Notes under the pieces: generated by a model | What the model was told of the DNA's origin: nothing | The model's database searches: none | Seen by the model: only the letters and a program-made list of their open reading frames with translations | Assembly (NCBI GenBank): GCA_029237695.1 | Contig: CM055274.1 | Location: 17,907,505-17,971,504, forward strand | Reading direction: 5' to 3' | DNA from: Conchocele bisecta | Lineage: Eukaryota > Mollusca > Bivalvia > Lucinida > Thyasiridae | Length of the DNA: 64,000 bases | Position numbers and translations under genes: made by a program | Shown here: one piece after another, positions 20,601 to 32,055 of the stretch | How the letters are laid out: every line of letters starts with the position of its first letter | Numbering within the stretch: position 1 is the stretch's first letter

Positions 20601-21415
20601 GCACACACCCGTTATCCGGAGATACGCAACTAGGGGAGGAGAACATGGAAAGGGGAACGCACAAACTAGTGGGAATTTGGAGGGTTTGTAAAATTAGCTA
20701 AAACAATATATTTTATGCATGATCAGAACAATGTGAGCTTGCAACGTTGAGGAAGAATGATTGAAGCACATGTAGCAAAAATATTGAGCTCGAACGCCGT
20801 CGTAAAAGTTGAAAATTTATAAATACAATATAGGATTTTATTTTTTGTCATTTTTGTTTAAAAAATCGTCTTTCCTGCACCAATCGTATGCTTTTCAGCA
20901 CTATCAGGCATACAGTATGTTTGCTGATCATTTACACTGATACCTTAGAAAGCGACAGCGACCAGGATCTTCTGAGAAAAAAAATGGCGGCCGTTTTATG
21001 CACCGTGGTATAGCGCAAAATGGTGCACAAAACTATGGGACTGGAGGACACAAATTGGGGGACGAGTGCACACAAACTGTGGAACGCGCTGCACACGAAA
21101 ATGCCAATATACGTGGGTTTTAAGTTGCAAATTCACGTATGTATTTACATAAAAATATTATATTTGCAGACGAGGATCCACGAATATTTACGCAGGGGCC
21201 GGTCCAAATGTGTCTGTAAGGAATTTATGCAAGTTTTTAATCAATATTCACCACAATTAATGCATTGTTTTAGTAAGTAATTCGCTGTTCAATGCAGGCT
21301 TCTTTAGCAGCGCTCGTTTATTAATGGGCGAGCAGAGCCTCATTTCGTATTTCAATCAGTAAACCCGTTTAATACATATCACACATTAAACCATAGGTCA
21401 CCACCTAAACTCGGA
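20601..21415. repeat. Nested inverted arm, left (~0.8 kb)
   Basis: Runs from ACACACCCGTTATCCGGAGA (20603-20622) to AAACCATAGGTCACCACCTA (near 21389-21408) and is repeated as its complement at 22565-23370. Identity is high, with small indels and a few substitutions. Frames such as 21020-21280 occur in both arms and are not gene-like. Confidence 0.85.
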
Positions 21416-21869
21416 GGAAACCCGGAGTACCCGGAGAAAGACCACAGCAAGCTTGCACGGCATACGACAAGTCGACATGATTTCATCCGCAGAATTTCGG
21501 GGGGTCGCCATAAAGTTTTTGTCCGCGATAACCAATCCATCGATTCACAAGTGCATTCGTTCGTCCTACGACCATTCCGTCCGTCATAGAATGTTTGTGA
21601 CGCAATCTTTGTTGTATTTCTGTAGCACCCACTGTTTGTCGGAGAGCACCGTGATGTGTATATACAACAATATAAACACCATACTTATACTAAGTAACAC
21701 TGCAATTGTATTGTATGTATATATATTCCTCCGTGTCCTCGGAGCACCCTCGTCCTAGCGAGATATCTCTTTATTTCCCATCACCAAGGGTAACTGCGGT
21801 ACGTCTTATCTGTGTACATTGTACCATCTAGACAGTCACCATGCATGTATTACATGTGTGTAAAATATT

Positions 21870-22003
21870 TACACGATCACCACCACAAGTGTCTTGCTCA
21901 AGGACACAACACGCCGGCTCCGACCGCGTCTCGAACCTGCGCAGTTCGGGGACCTCCGATCCACAGTCCATCTCGCTACACCCTAGGCCACTCGCGCTCC
22001 AGC
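21870..22003 (-). mobile_element. tRNA-derived SINE with V-type core
   Basis: On the - strand, from about 22000: GAGTGGCCTAGGGTG (A box), a tRNA-like middle, GCAGGTTCGAGACGCGG (B box), then the core TTGTGTCCTTGAGCAAGACA at 21888-21907. The head-plus-core order and the TTGAGCAAG word match the V-SINE type widespread in fishes and invertebrates. The 3' tail after the core is short. Confidence 0.7.
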
Positions 22004-22243
22004 ATCACTGTCTTTACCGGTGGAAAGTTCTTAAACTTGTGGCGGTGGGTGCTCTATGTGTTTTGCAGCCCGCTGACGGACTGTGCAGTATCTCAATTGC
22101 AATGAGAGTCGGTCCTTATTCCGGGATAATTCCGACTGGAATGTGTCGCTATCTGCCTCGAGAATACACAGGACACTCTCATTATGGTTATCATTGCCAA
22201 ACGTCTTGCTAACGCCAATGATAATAAGATTGAGTTGCACCTT

Positions 22244-22488
22244 CAGGCCCGGATCCAGGGGGGTGGGGGCGTGAGAGGCGTACGCACCCCCCCCCCCCCC
22301 TATTTTTGACGAAGCAATGATTTTTTTTATTCAGATTAGAAAAGGCTATCAGTATTCTGTTCTCAAATGCCAGGAAAATGCATCAGAGACACTCAAATTT
22401 TCTAAATTTTCTAGGGGGGGGAGGACCCCCATACCCCCCTCACCCACGCCCCCCCCCCCCCTTTCTCCAAATCCAGGATCCGGCCCTG
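22244..22488. mobile_element. 245-bp MITE, 5-bp target duplication ACCTT
   Basis: Ends CAGGCCCGGATCCAGG and CCAGGATCCGGCCCTG are inverted repeats. ACCTT stands at 22239-22243 and again at 22489-22493. The inside contains long G and C runs (22257-22302, 22414-22461). A 5-bp duplication with CAGG...CCTG ends suggests an hAT-like subgroup with a short target site; that class call is tentative. Confidence 0.8.
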
Positions 22489-22564
22489 ACCTTGGCTGCA
22501 CTACTTCGCATGGTTGATTCTCCCAAACCCCGTGCTTCAAGTTATAAACGAAGTGTGGTGCGAG

Positions 22565-23370
22565 TTTAGGTGGTGACCTATGGTTTAATGTGTGATATAT
22601 TAAACGGGTTTACTGATTGCATACGAAATGAGGCTCTGCTCGCCCATTAATAAACGAGCGCTGCTAAAGAAGCCTGCATTGAACAGCGAACTTACTAAAA
22701 CAATGCATAATTGTGGTAAATATTGATTAAAAACTTGCATAAATTCCTTACAAAACACATTTGGACCGGCCCCTGCGTAAATATTCGTGGATCCTCGTCT
22801 GCAAATATAATATTTTTGTAAATACATACGTGAATTTGCAACTTAAAACCCACGTATATTGGCATTTTCTGTGCAGCGCGTTCCACAGTTTGTGTGCACT
22901 CGTCCCCCAATTTGTGTCCTCCAGTCCCATAGTTTTTGTGCACCATTTTGCGCTATACCACGGTGCATAAAACGCCGCCATTTTTTTTTCAGAAGATCCT
23001 GGTCGCTGTCGCTTTCAAGGTATCAGTGTAAATGATCAGCAAACATAACTGTATGCCTGATAGTGCTGAAAAGCATACGATTGGTGCAGGAAAGACGATT
23101 TTTTTAAACAAAAATGACAAAAAAAAATAAAATCCTATATTGAATTTATAAATTTTCAACTTTTACGACGGCGTTCGAGCTCAATATTTTTGCTACATGT
23201 GCTTCAATCATTCTTCCTCAACGTTGCAAGCTCACATTGTTCTGATCATGCATAAAATATATTGTTTTAGCTAATTTTACAAACCCTCCAAATTCCCACT
23301 AGTTTGTGCGTTCCCCTTTCCATGTTCTCCTCCCCTAGTTGCGTATCTCCGGATAACGGGTGTGTCGCAG
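22565..23370. repeat. Nested inverted arm, right (~0.8 kb)
   Basis: Reverse complement of 20601-21415. The 1.15-kb loop between the arms holds a SINE and a young MITE. Arms plus loop look like a second foldback-type element inserted in the 5.2-kb element. Confidence 0.85.
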
Positions 23371-24125
23371 TGGTTTGACATAGTTTTGCAAATTTAGGAC
23401 ACTCGCTGATTGATAAATTGAATATATATTCAACATTCTGGACGGCTATTCTATGATAGAGTGTACAAAGTATGTTCCACTTTTGGTGAAAAATCAACTT
23501 CAATATTTGACGAAATCAACATATGTGTCATGTTGCTGTACATCTTGAGGACAGGAATCCAAAATATTTCAGCACAAAGAGATCAACTTCAATGAAAATA
23601 TGTATATGTTCCAATGCCAGTCAGTCTGAGGTACGGACCCTACACATTTTACAAAAGTATACATATCAGCATATCAGAATACTCTACAGATAATATATAA
23701 TGAACTATATAGTTGAAATGGAAATATGTCGAGTAACCATGGAGATATTCAAGATGGCGTCCAAGTGGCCGCTGTTTTGAAAATAAGCATTAACATGTAT
23801 AGTTGTTCAAATCACTCTATAAACCAGTGCTTCAATGTTTGATGGCAATATTATATGCATACTATAATAAGAACTAAAATTTGAAGTGAAGGAAGATGAC
23901 ATGTGATGCAGGGTCAAGGTCATATTCAAGGTCAAAGTTCAAATATTAGTCATTTTATATTGTTCCTAACACTAATCATACCTTTTATAATCAAGTTTTG
24001 AATGGAAAGTATAAATCCCACCAACATATACGAATACTATTAATCTACAAACATTATGTAATGCATATATTTAGGTAAAATGACGATACATTTATGTAGA
24101 ATAGCCTTCAAGATATACAAGATGA
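23371..24125. other. No gene seen; AT-rich DNA between nested arm and right satellite array
   Basis: Contains no long frame and no repeat that I recognise. CAAGATGGCGTCCAAGTGGC at 23750-23769 is the only GC-rich spot. It belongs to the interior of the 5.2-kb element. Confidence 0.5.
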
Positions 24126-24880
24126 CGTCTCTTTAATTCAATTAGCGCTAGCTGTAATGATAATTAATAGAGAGAGCACAAATTGAATTAGAGAGAGCAC
24201 AAATTGAATTAGAGAGAGCACAAATTGAATTAGAGAGAGCACGAATTCAATTAGAGAGAGCACAAATTGAATTAGAGAGAGCACAAATTGAATTAGAGAG
24301 AGCACAAATATGAATTAGAGAGAGCACAAATAGAGCACAAATTGAATTAGAGAGAGCACAAATTGAATTAGAGAGAGCACGAATTCAATTAGAGAGAGCA
24401 CAAATTGAATTAGAGAGAGCACAAATTGAATTAGAGAGAGCAAAAATATGAATTAGAGAGAGCACAATATCAATTAGAGAGAGCACAAATTCAATTAGAG
24501 AGAGCACTAATTGAATTAGAGATCTCTAATTGAATTAGAGAGAGCATTAATTGAATTCGTGCTAGCTCTATATTATTTGCAGAGAGCTCAAAAACACATA
24601 CATTTAATGCTCTCTCTAATTCAATTAGTGCTCTCTCAAATTCAAATTAGTGCTCTCTCTAATTCAATTGTGCTCTCTCAAATTCAAATAGTGATATCTC
24701 AAATTCAATTAGTGCTCTCTCAAATTTAATTCATGCTCTCTCTATTAATGAAATTGAATTAGAGAGAGCTCAAATTGAATTAGAGAGAGCACAAATTGAA
24801 TTAGAGAGATCACTAATTGAAATTGAGAGAGCACTAATAGAATTAGAGATAGCACTACTTATTTGAAGCTAGCATTACTT
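24126..24880. repeat. 22-bp satellite array, right
   Basis: Same unit as at 19783-20415. It starts with the same spacer (GCGCTAGCTGTAATGATAAT) in the same orientation as the left array, so this spacer is a direct, not inverted, copy. The unit switches orientation near 24545-24610 and again near 24745. A 5-unit block (around 24180-24310) is repeated at 24330-24450. Confidence 0.9.
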
Positions 24881-24930
24881 ATTTGAGTTTATGTAGATTT
24901 GGCGTTCCATATTCTTCAACATGTGACAAG

Positions 24931-25015
24931 CCCTACGTCGCCATACTAGTGGGTACCCGGCACCTTCGCGCCCTTTTCACTTGCCCCTCCCGTGGTGGTT
25001 TTCGCCCTTAGCTGC
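24931..25015. repeat. Isolated fragment of the 18.2-19.4 kb satellite
   Basis: Carries CCCTACGTCGCCATACTAG, GTGGGTACCCGGCACCTTC and CACTTGCCCCTCCCGTGGTG, then ends in CCATACCCCG. It sits 20 bp beyond the right end of the 5.2-kb element. Confidence 0.85.
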
Positions 25016-25542
25016 CATACCCCGTTTGTATCGTCCCATTGTAAATTGTCCCAGACTTATTACTACAATGTGTTACATACTTCCCGGAAATTGTTAATAT
25101 CGCCATATTCGACCGCTTTGAGTGCTAGCCAATTATTTTGGGTGCCAACTTCAGCTCGGTACTCATGGGTCGGACAGATGGCGGGAAAGTGTGTAGGTAT
25201 AATTAATTGTTTATTTTCATATTGCTATTTACGTAATATTATACATTATGCTAATGCCGAATGTTTATATAATGATATGTCATTTAACGGTCCTTTCGGG
25301 AATTAGCAAACAAACTTGAAATGGAAAACAATTGAGTAAAGTAGCCAAGAGAGATAACGTCACAGACAACACAGAATATTACCCCACCCACTTGACCATG
25401 TAAATATGTTTACAATGAGCATTGACATGAATACAATGTACTTATTTTTTGTAGCCCAGTGGATGGATTGCATCCACGAATAACTGTTGCTTACTAGAAA
25501 TTGTATTTTGTCAAATATTCAAAAACAAAAGGTAATGGAATA
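25016..25542. other. No gene or repeat recognised
   Basis: The longest frame (24992-25306) begins inside the satellite fragment and has no coding character. AT-rich DNA. Confidence 0.5.
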
Positions 25543-25547
25543 TAACT

Positions 25548-25578
25548 CCGGCGCGGATCCAGGATTTCGGGTTAGGTA

Positions 25579-25653
<75 letters not shown>

Positions 25654-25894
25654 CGTAACTATTTTGCAATACTTGACTATATTATCGAACTAGCTAAGCT
25701 CGTTCGATAATATAGTCGAGTATTTGCAAAATAGTCGATCCGAGCGGAGCGGAGCAGAAAAATGCAATGGCAAAACATGGCACTTGGCATGAAACGTGCC
25801 TTGTAACTTGTAAACCATCTTTACTGGGTGAAATTTTATTTTAGGGGGGGGGGGGCGCGCGCCGGGTCCGCCCCCCCCCTTGAATCCGCCCATG
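25548..25894. mobile_element. MITE with poly-G expansion, target duplication TAACT
   Basis: Starts CCGGCGCGGATCCAGGATTT and ends GAATCCGCCCATG; the inner parts of the ends are inverted. TAACT flanks it at 25543-25547 and 25895-25899. A G run of about 75 bases, broken by one T, lies at 25580-25653. A hairpin (AATACTTGACTATATTAT against its complement) follows. It is the same family as 33532-33957 (CATGGCACTTGGCATGAAAC in both). Confidence 0.85.
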
Positions 25895-25967
25895 TAACTT
25901 ATATATTTCTTCATTACCATTACCTTTGTTTTTTTTTTTGATTATAAGTTGACAAGTAAGATTTTAA

Positions 25968-26157
25968 CCCTCACTAACGCGGGTAGTCTGCTGTTTTTTC
26001 AATTTTTATTTTTGCCTTAATTCTTTACAAAAAAACCTGTTTTTTTTTTCCAGTGGAGACGATACTAACATGCGCTGTCAAAACAGGTTTTTGTCGAAAA
26101 ATATTGAAAATAAAACATTTCCAGCAGGCGACAACATTTAATTCAGCGTAGTAAGGG
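25968..26157. mobile_element. TTAA-type MITE, diverged copy
   Basis: Left end CCCTCACTAACGC after TTAA; right end GCGTAGTAAGGG before CTAA. The central palindrome AAAACCTGTTTT...AAAACAGGTTTT surrounds GGAGACGAT. TTAA target sites and CCCT...AGGG ends are piggyBac-like. Confidence 0.6.
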
Positions 26158-26223
26158 CTAAATACATGGGCCTTCATGGCATGGAAGTATTTTTAAATTT
26201 CTTCAACAACTGCGATTATTAAC

Positions 26224-26938
26224 TACCGTATTTACCGTAAATTTCCGGACACCCTTTATTTTCGGACAAGCTCATTTTGTAGAAAATTAATTATTTTCAT
26301 GTAATCGTAAATTTTGGGACACGAAAATAGGCAAGTGCGCCCATAAAATTTGTTATTGTAGCTCAAATTGACATTTCCTGTTTCGCGCTTACTTTCTGCA
26401 TCACCGTATAGGCCAGAATGGTATAATGAAAACATTTTTAATTAAAGTTGTTTACTATGTTACGTTATGTTATAGTATACCTAATTATGGATTAGGCGCC
26501 GCGGATACGTCTCTCACAATCGTATGTGAAAATTAGTACATTTCGCACAAAGACGTTTCGGCCCAGATTCGGCCGTTGTTTGTGTGTACTAATCAAGCAA
26601 GCCCAGAAACGATTTGTAACATTGCCACTGGTTCCCGGTTTTAACTGTACAATATTAAACCTGCGTTTAAACCATAACGGGTACCTTCGGGGATTTCCCT
26701 TGGAATTTCCCTTGATTAGGACGTTTCATGCAAATACTATACATCTTTAGACTTTCAATACTGATTTTATCATTAAATTGATCAACCAATACACTTCATA
26801 CTTGACTACATGTACCAGCAAAATAAAACCTAAATTTTCGGACACCACTTTTTAAGAATTAATTAATATTCCTAATTATTTGGACACTGACAAAAGTAAT
26901 TAATTAAAAGTGTCCGGAAATATACGGTAAATACGGTA
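26224..26938. mobile_element. 715-bp non-autonomous DNA transposon (TACCGTATTTACCGTA ends)
   Basis: TACCGTATTTACCGTAAATT at 26224 is mirrored by AATATACGGTAAATACGGTA ending at 26938, followed inward on both sides by GTGTCCGG or its complement. The outer TA could be the target duplication. The only frame inside (26526-26750) shows no transposase motif. Confidence 0.7.
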
Positions 26939-27057
26939 CACCTGGTTTTTCATGATTCAGTGGCGTAGCCAGGTTCTTGCCGAGGTGGTTACGAATTAAC
27001 TTAAGGATAGAGTTTGGGAAGGGGTGCGGAGTAGTTCTATAATATAAAACGTATATA

Positions 27058-27277
27058 CAGTGGAACCTCTCTAAACCAGACACCAAGAAAACATATGTGA
27101 TCTTAATTCTTATTTTTGAGTTTGAGTTTCTTGGTCATTTATCTCTGATGATAATGTCTGCTGGTGATCACATAGCACACAGCTTAAAGGCTCATAAGAT
27201 CAAATGGCCTGCCAGATTTACAATGAAGCCTCTCTAAACCAGACACCCTGGGCGTACGGTTTAGAGAGGTTTCACTG
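27058..27277. mobile_element. 220-bp pogo-type MITE
   Basis: CAGTGGAACCTCTCTAAACC at the left and its near complement GGTTTAGAGAGGTTTCACTG at the right, flanked by TA on each side. This end sequence recurs through the window (33510, 59142-59700, 61337-61510, 63139-63206, 63890-63950). TA sites and CAGTGRAACCTC ends are typical of pogo/Tigger-like transposons. Confidence 0.75.
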
Positions 27278-28495
27278 TATTCAATTATTTTCCATCTGTT
27301 ATTTCTGATTGAATATTACCTGCTCCATCAGATAGCAAAACCTTGGGTCAAATGTTATTGGACTAGGGTGGGAGTAAGTAAGACATAGCACATATGACCT
27401 TGCTGCCAATTACAGTTCCCGGAATGATATAATATATGGTCCAGTGTTGTGTGTATTACTGACCAGTGTAGATCCCGATCAGCGTTTGTAGTTTGCCACC
27501 TGTCAATAATGATCATGGTTTTCATGATATGCACTATCCTAATACACACTACGACGGCCCATACTGCAAACTTTCTGAGTGGCGAGTACGTACCCCATTC
27601 TCGTGCCCAAAATCAGAGAAATTGTTTGGTTGATGCTGAGTTGTGCTCAATCTCGGCAAATCAAACTGTCGAATTTGGAGAAGGTGCCCAGAAAGTTTAA
27701 TAAGCACGTTGATAGAACCGCAACACCGTAGTCACTGATCAACCATCGCATATGTGCAGGCTGGGTTAGTTATGCAGTGATTGCAAATATACTAATCAAG
27801 CCCACAGGTTCTTGAAGAACGGTTCATAACTTATACTTAACAACGCGTGGAAAAATTTAAGGCGGCCATAATACGTCTTGGCTACGGAAAAAAAAAATAT
27901 TATCAAAAAAATAACTAGCGTTACCAACGTTAGTTTTGCTAAATATAGAATTCATATTTCCCACCGATGTGCTCACACTTAGTAACCACGTTTTCACTAC
28001 TGTCTGTTCCACATTTTGCTACCGACAAACTTTTGGCTATTAAACACATTAAATCTAAAAAAAAAGTAAGTATTTTTTTATCAATAACAAAAATTCACCC
28101 TCCTGACAAAAAATTATTTATGAAATAAACCATAAATAAAGATGAGTAGAAAAAAAAGAAATGGGGGGTAAAAATCGATATATATTTTTTAAAAATTTTT
28201 TTTAATAATTTTTTTTGGTATTTTTTTTTTGATTTTTTGACCGGTTTTCAAAAAATCTTACTTCGTTTTTCTTGGAATCATTTCCGAGCTATGTAGCCGG
28301 GGTTTGATTTTCCAATTTTTTTGTTTCGTTCTTTGATCCTACCTCCCCCCCCCCCCCCCCCCCCCATGTTTAGAAGAAGGTGTTTCATGTATATACAAAC
28401 GAATTAATTGACCATCCAAGACGGCCTAGAAGCACCTGTGATCCGAGACCGCAGCCACTTTAAAGGTACATGCCCCGCTTAGAAGCACAAATTTT

Positions 28496-28545
<50 letters not shown>

Positions 28546-28899
28546 TTTTTTTTTTTTTTTATTATTATGATTTAAAATAAGTATAATGGAGTCATCACAA
28601 AAAAGATTTTTTGACAGATTAAAATTAAATTGAGATCTTTTTCACATAGAAAAAATAAAATACAGAGAATAAAATAGTAATGTCTTGTCCGTTAACAGTT
28701 TAAGGAAACACTGTTGTCGCAAATTTACTTCTGATATAAAATGTATAATAATGTCCTTAAATATGTGGGTTAATGGTGATTGATTGAATTGTTTATTTTG
28801 CCAGAAAATGTGTGCCTGCCGTGTGGGTATGTGCCTTGGAACAAATAATAGTTTGTTACTTGTTTTTTTTTTTTGTTTTTTTTTTTATTTATTATTCAG
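27278..28899. other. Intron-like DNA with simple repeats, including a ~65-base T run
   Basis: No coding evidence. From 28040 to 28340 A/T homopolymers dominate. A C run lies at 28345-28364. A T run of about 62 bases broken by one A is at 28499-28560. Another T-rich stretch at 28862-28890 directly precedes the exon at 28900 and can serve as its polypyrimidine tract. Confidence 0.6.
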
Positions 28900-29052
28900 G
28901 GGTTAGCGCGAACGCAGTCCCCCACACTAAAAAATTACGTACCCGAGTTACCCACATTTGGGGTAATCGCAGGCGTCAACCCAACCGAAGTGCAATGGAA
29001 GGGCCTCTTCCTGGGAGAACCACCTAGCGGATCATGGTATCTCCTGTACCAG
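28900..29052 (+). CDS. Internal exon of an unidentified host gene (51 codons)
   Basis: A T-rich tract and CAG at 28897-28899 precede 153 bp of open sequence that ends CAG with a consensus donor GTAAGT at 29053. Reading frame phase 0-0. The protein piece starts GLARTQSPTLKNYVPELPTF and contains GVIAGVNPTEVQWKG and ends LLYQ. Amino-acid composition is balanced, with no simple repeats, unlike all surrounding frames. I do not recognise the family. No phase-matched neighbouring exon was found nearby. Confidence 0.6.
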
Positions 29053-29482
29053 GTAAGTATGATTTGGTTGGCAGAACATTCATATTTAAATGACTAAAAC
29101 TTAATTATGAGCATGCTGCGAGAAATGTGATTTCAGTATTTATTTAGTTTTGACAATTATTTTTGTTTAAAGTACAAATCCTGATAATCTCTAGATGAAT
29201 ACTAATACACAACTCTCGTTTTCTTATCATAATTTCTTTGAACTCAATATATGTAGCAATTATTGATCAATTGATTGCAATAATCCCCATACATGGAGAT
29301 AACTCTTGATTACCCTGTAACTGGATGGACAACTCTGTATGGCAGCAATTCAGTTGACTGTTGGAGTTGTCTTTCTTACACCAATTATCTGTCTGTGCAA
29401 ACATGTGATCACAATCTGTGAACAGCATTGCATCACTTGGGTCTCTTGGATCACTCCAAGCCATACTTTTCTGGCTTTATTC

Positions 29483-29801
29483 CAGGCCCGTACGCAGGGG
29501 GGGTGCGACGGGTGCGTACGCACCCCCCTAAATTCGCCGAGGTCAGCTATTTTTCAAACAGTAATCTCAACAAATCTTGAAATGCATTAATATACAAGTA
29601 ATTTGCATGAAAATGTCACAATTTACCACCGTTGAAATCCGAATTGAAATGACTTAAAATGCAGGAGAGTGCATTTCAGGCCATCTAGGTTTAAAAAATT
29701 TCATGGGGAGCATGCCCCCGGACCCCTCTAGCGTACTCGCTCCACTACGTGAGGCTCGCCCCTAACGCACCCCCCAATAGAAAATTCTGCGTACATGCCT
29801 G
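29483..29801. mobile_element. 319-bp MITE, target duplication TATTC
   Basis: Ends CAGGCCCGTACGCAG and CTGCGTACATGCCTG are inverted. TATTC stands at 29478-29482 and 29802-29806. Just inside the left end GTGCGACGGGTGCGTACGCA forms a hairpin. Same superfamily by ends and 5-bp duplication as 22244-22488. A left-end fragment of this family lies at 19472. Confidence 0.85.
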
Positions 29802-29803
29802 TA

Positions 29804-29900
29804 TTCTCAATGTGACTGAGAGATTGATCGTAACTCAAATTGTCTGGCTATCATAGCCAGAAAATTTGGGTTACGATCACTCACAGTCACATTGAGAAAT
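29804..29900. repeat. 97-bp palindrome next to the MITE
   Basis: TCTCAATGTGACTG(A) at the left pairs with TCACAGTCACATTGAGA at the right, centre near TGGCTATCATAGCCA (29847-29861). The neighbouring MITE inserted at its left tip (its right TATTC overlaps the palindrome start). Confidence 0.7.
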
Positions 29901-32055
29901 AGTGCCCATGGAAGTGGACTTCTGAAGAAACTCCATTTTACAGACAGAAAGCTGAAACTATTTTCTTTATCTCTCATTGTGGCCACCATATGAACTGTCC
30001 AGGGACATCGCCAAGCCTGGCTGATGTGGAAGCTCAGTTGTGTGTGTGATCCAATTAAGGCTAGGGGGTCCCGAGGCTTGGCCCCATCCCCACCCTTGGA
30101 ATTTTTTCAAAACTTAGATGCAATATCTTGCATTCTACAGGCTTTTTCGGGCAAATATTTATCAAATTTAATATGTGATTTTTATAATAATCAAAGTACT
30201 GAAAGTACTGAACATAGGATACTACACAAATTCCGCCACGGACGCGGTGTTGCGTCTGAAAATGCCTTGTCGGTACAAAACAATGTTGTAGTAGGATTTT
30301 TGTTAAAGTTTCTGCATTATTTTGACATCGCCATGTTTACTTCTGTTTTGTGAATGAAATAGTTGGCCCCGGATCGAGTATATTAAAACATACAAATGAC
30401 GTCATTGGGGAAACCGCTGACAAAATTTTCAATGTATTGAAGCCCAAACTTGTTAGAAATTTTTTTTTTTTGTACGTATTTTCAGTACTTGCATTAATAT
30501 GGGTATTAATCTACGCTGGAGTGTTTGTACTGTCATTAATTTGTTCCCTGACTGTAATTTATCACTTACTGACTTATTGACCCACCCCTTCCATGAACGT
30601 AGAATTGACACTCATGTTGGCGTGTATTGGCCACCATAGACAAATGTCAATCAGGCTGAATTCGGGATATGTCACTAAAATCCGCTGTAAATCCATCGAT
30701 AGAATGAGGAATTAACATCAGTTAGACCCACGGCTGCGTTTTTAGTTGTGACGACACAATCGCGATCAAATAAAAAAAATCTGGGTCAACAGGTAGCTGT
30801 AACCTCACGACGGAGGTCGTTCCAGTGGAGATATTCGGAGGGAAGTTTAACTCTGCCGAAAACTATAGCCGTTACTAAATTTAGCGATGACCCCGCACAA
30901 TTTGTGACGCAAATGGTGGGGGCATCACAACTGAACGCCGCAACAAAATAATCCAAGGTAATTTTTGTACGTAGAACATCCGTTGTTGATATTGTTCAGT
31001 GCAAGTAGTTTTTCATAATATTATTTTCAATTAGCGGTTGCGTATGACAGTTAAACGTTGAGTAACACAATGCATTTTGTTGTTATGGTTATTCCAAGAT
31101 ATCACTATGGACTAGCCCATCGAGGGGGGTCTAAGGCGTGGCTAACTGTCCGAGGCGATTCCAATACATAGGTTACCCTATGTGAAAACAACAATAATTG
31201 TAATATAATATAATTGTGATATACAATAGATCCATATATTAAAAGAAAAAAGTATTAGCTGGAAGCCTGACAACGTGCCTGCCGTCTCATCAAGACAGTT
31301 CAAATGAGTGGTCACAACAAATACACCTGAAAAAATAATATTTTCGACAGAGTATAAACTATGATCATCGCACATAAAAAAATAAGTACAGAGAATAAAT
31401 AGTAATAACATTTTAAGGAAACGCGGTTATCGCCTCTGATATCAGTGTGGAAATTTACTTCTAATATAAAATGCATAATAATGCCAATCAATACGTCTCA
31501 GATGATGTCTCTGATATAGACAACATTTTATGCCTACAAAAACAAAAATAGGTACTGGGTTGGTCATATGACAGTATAACTATACGTATGTCGATTTCTT
31601 CGCAGATTATGGAGATATCGGTGGATCTTGTGGAGGAAGCAGCATGTCTGAGCCAGAACCGCACAGTTTTTGTGGCGGGGAGTGGGTGGTTGGTCAGAGC
31701 ACGCTAAGGGTAATTTAATGATCGGTGTTCATCCTTACCAGAATGCCAACTCACATAGTTTAGCCCTCATGTAAAATTTATGCCTTCTGATACGACCTGT
31801 TAAACACTGTAATGCCCCATTGAAAAGTAATAAAATCATATTACTTTTGGGGTTGGAGCTAAGTGACTCTGGTGTGGAATGGATATTCTAATTTCAGGGC
31901 TGAATATATATTTTTATGTAAATATTGAGTTCTGATTTTGGGAATTTCCCTCGTTATGTATGGACAGGTTAAATACTGGATAGTCCAAGCTGTTGGCCCG
32001 GCGTTAAATGACCTTAGCTGTTGATAGGCCGTTAAACACCAATAATCAATTGATC
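29901..32055. other. No convincing gene; possible short exons only
   Basis: The frame 30746-30951 (ending QMVGASQLNAATK) follows a TTTTTAG acceptor-like site and has a balanced composition, but no ATG and no recognised domain. 31608-31710 lies between a GCAG and a GTAATT and has one open frame (GGEWVVGQSTLR). Either could be an exon; neither matches the phase of the exon at 28900. The rest is AT-rich. Confidence 0.3.

Larger units (their letters stand above)
19723..24911. mobile_element. 5.2-kb TA-flanked inverted-repeat element with satellite arrays inside its ends
   Basis: The ends are inverted: TATGGAACGCCAAATCTACA at 19723 against its complement ending at 24911, and the match continues for about 65 bp through GCTAGCTTCAAATAA. 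If TA is the target duplication, the element is 19725-24909 (TGGAACGCC...GGCGTTCCA). Directly inside each end lies a 22-bp satellite array, then a second pair of ~0.8-kb inverted arms. No transposase frame is found, so it is non-autonomous. The TA site would suit Tc1/mariner-like machinery; this is inferred from the duplication alone. Confidence 0.65.

Noticed and set aside
21408..21450. GGAGGAAACCCGGAGTACCC word, similar to tails of LINE/SINE elements
   Set aside because: Too short and without adjoining element sequence to call a copy; it sits at the edge of the nested arm.
26526..26750. 74-residue frame inside the 715-bp element
   Set aside because: No recognisable domain; the element is too short for a transposase gene.
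30746..30951. Possible exon ending in a stop
   Set aside because: Acceptor is acceptable but there is no upstream partner in phase, no domain and no polyadenylation signal that decides the matter; mentioned only within the gap entry.
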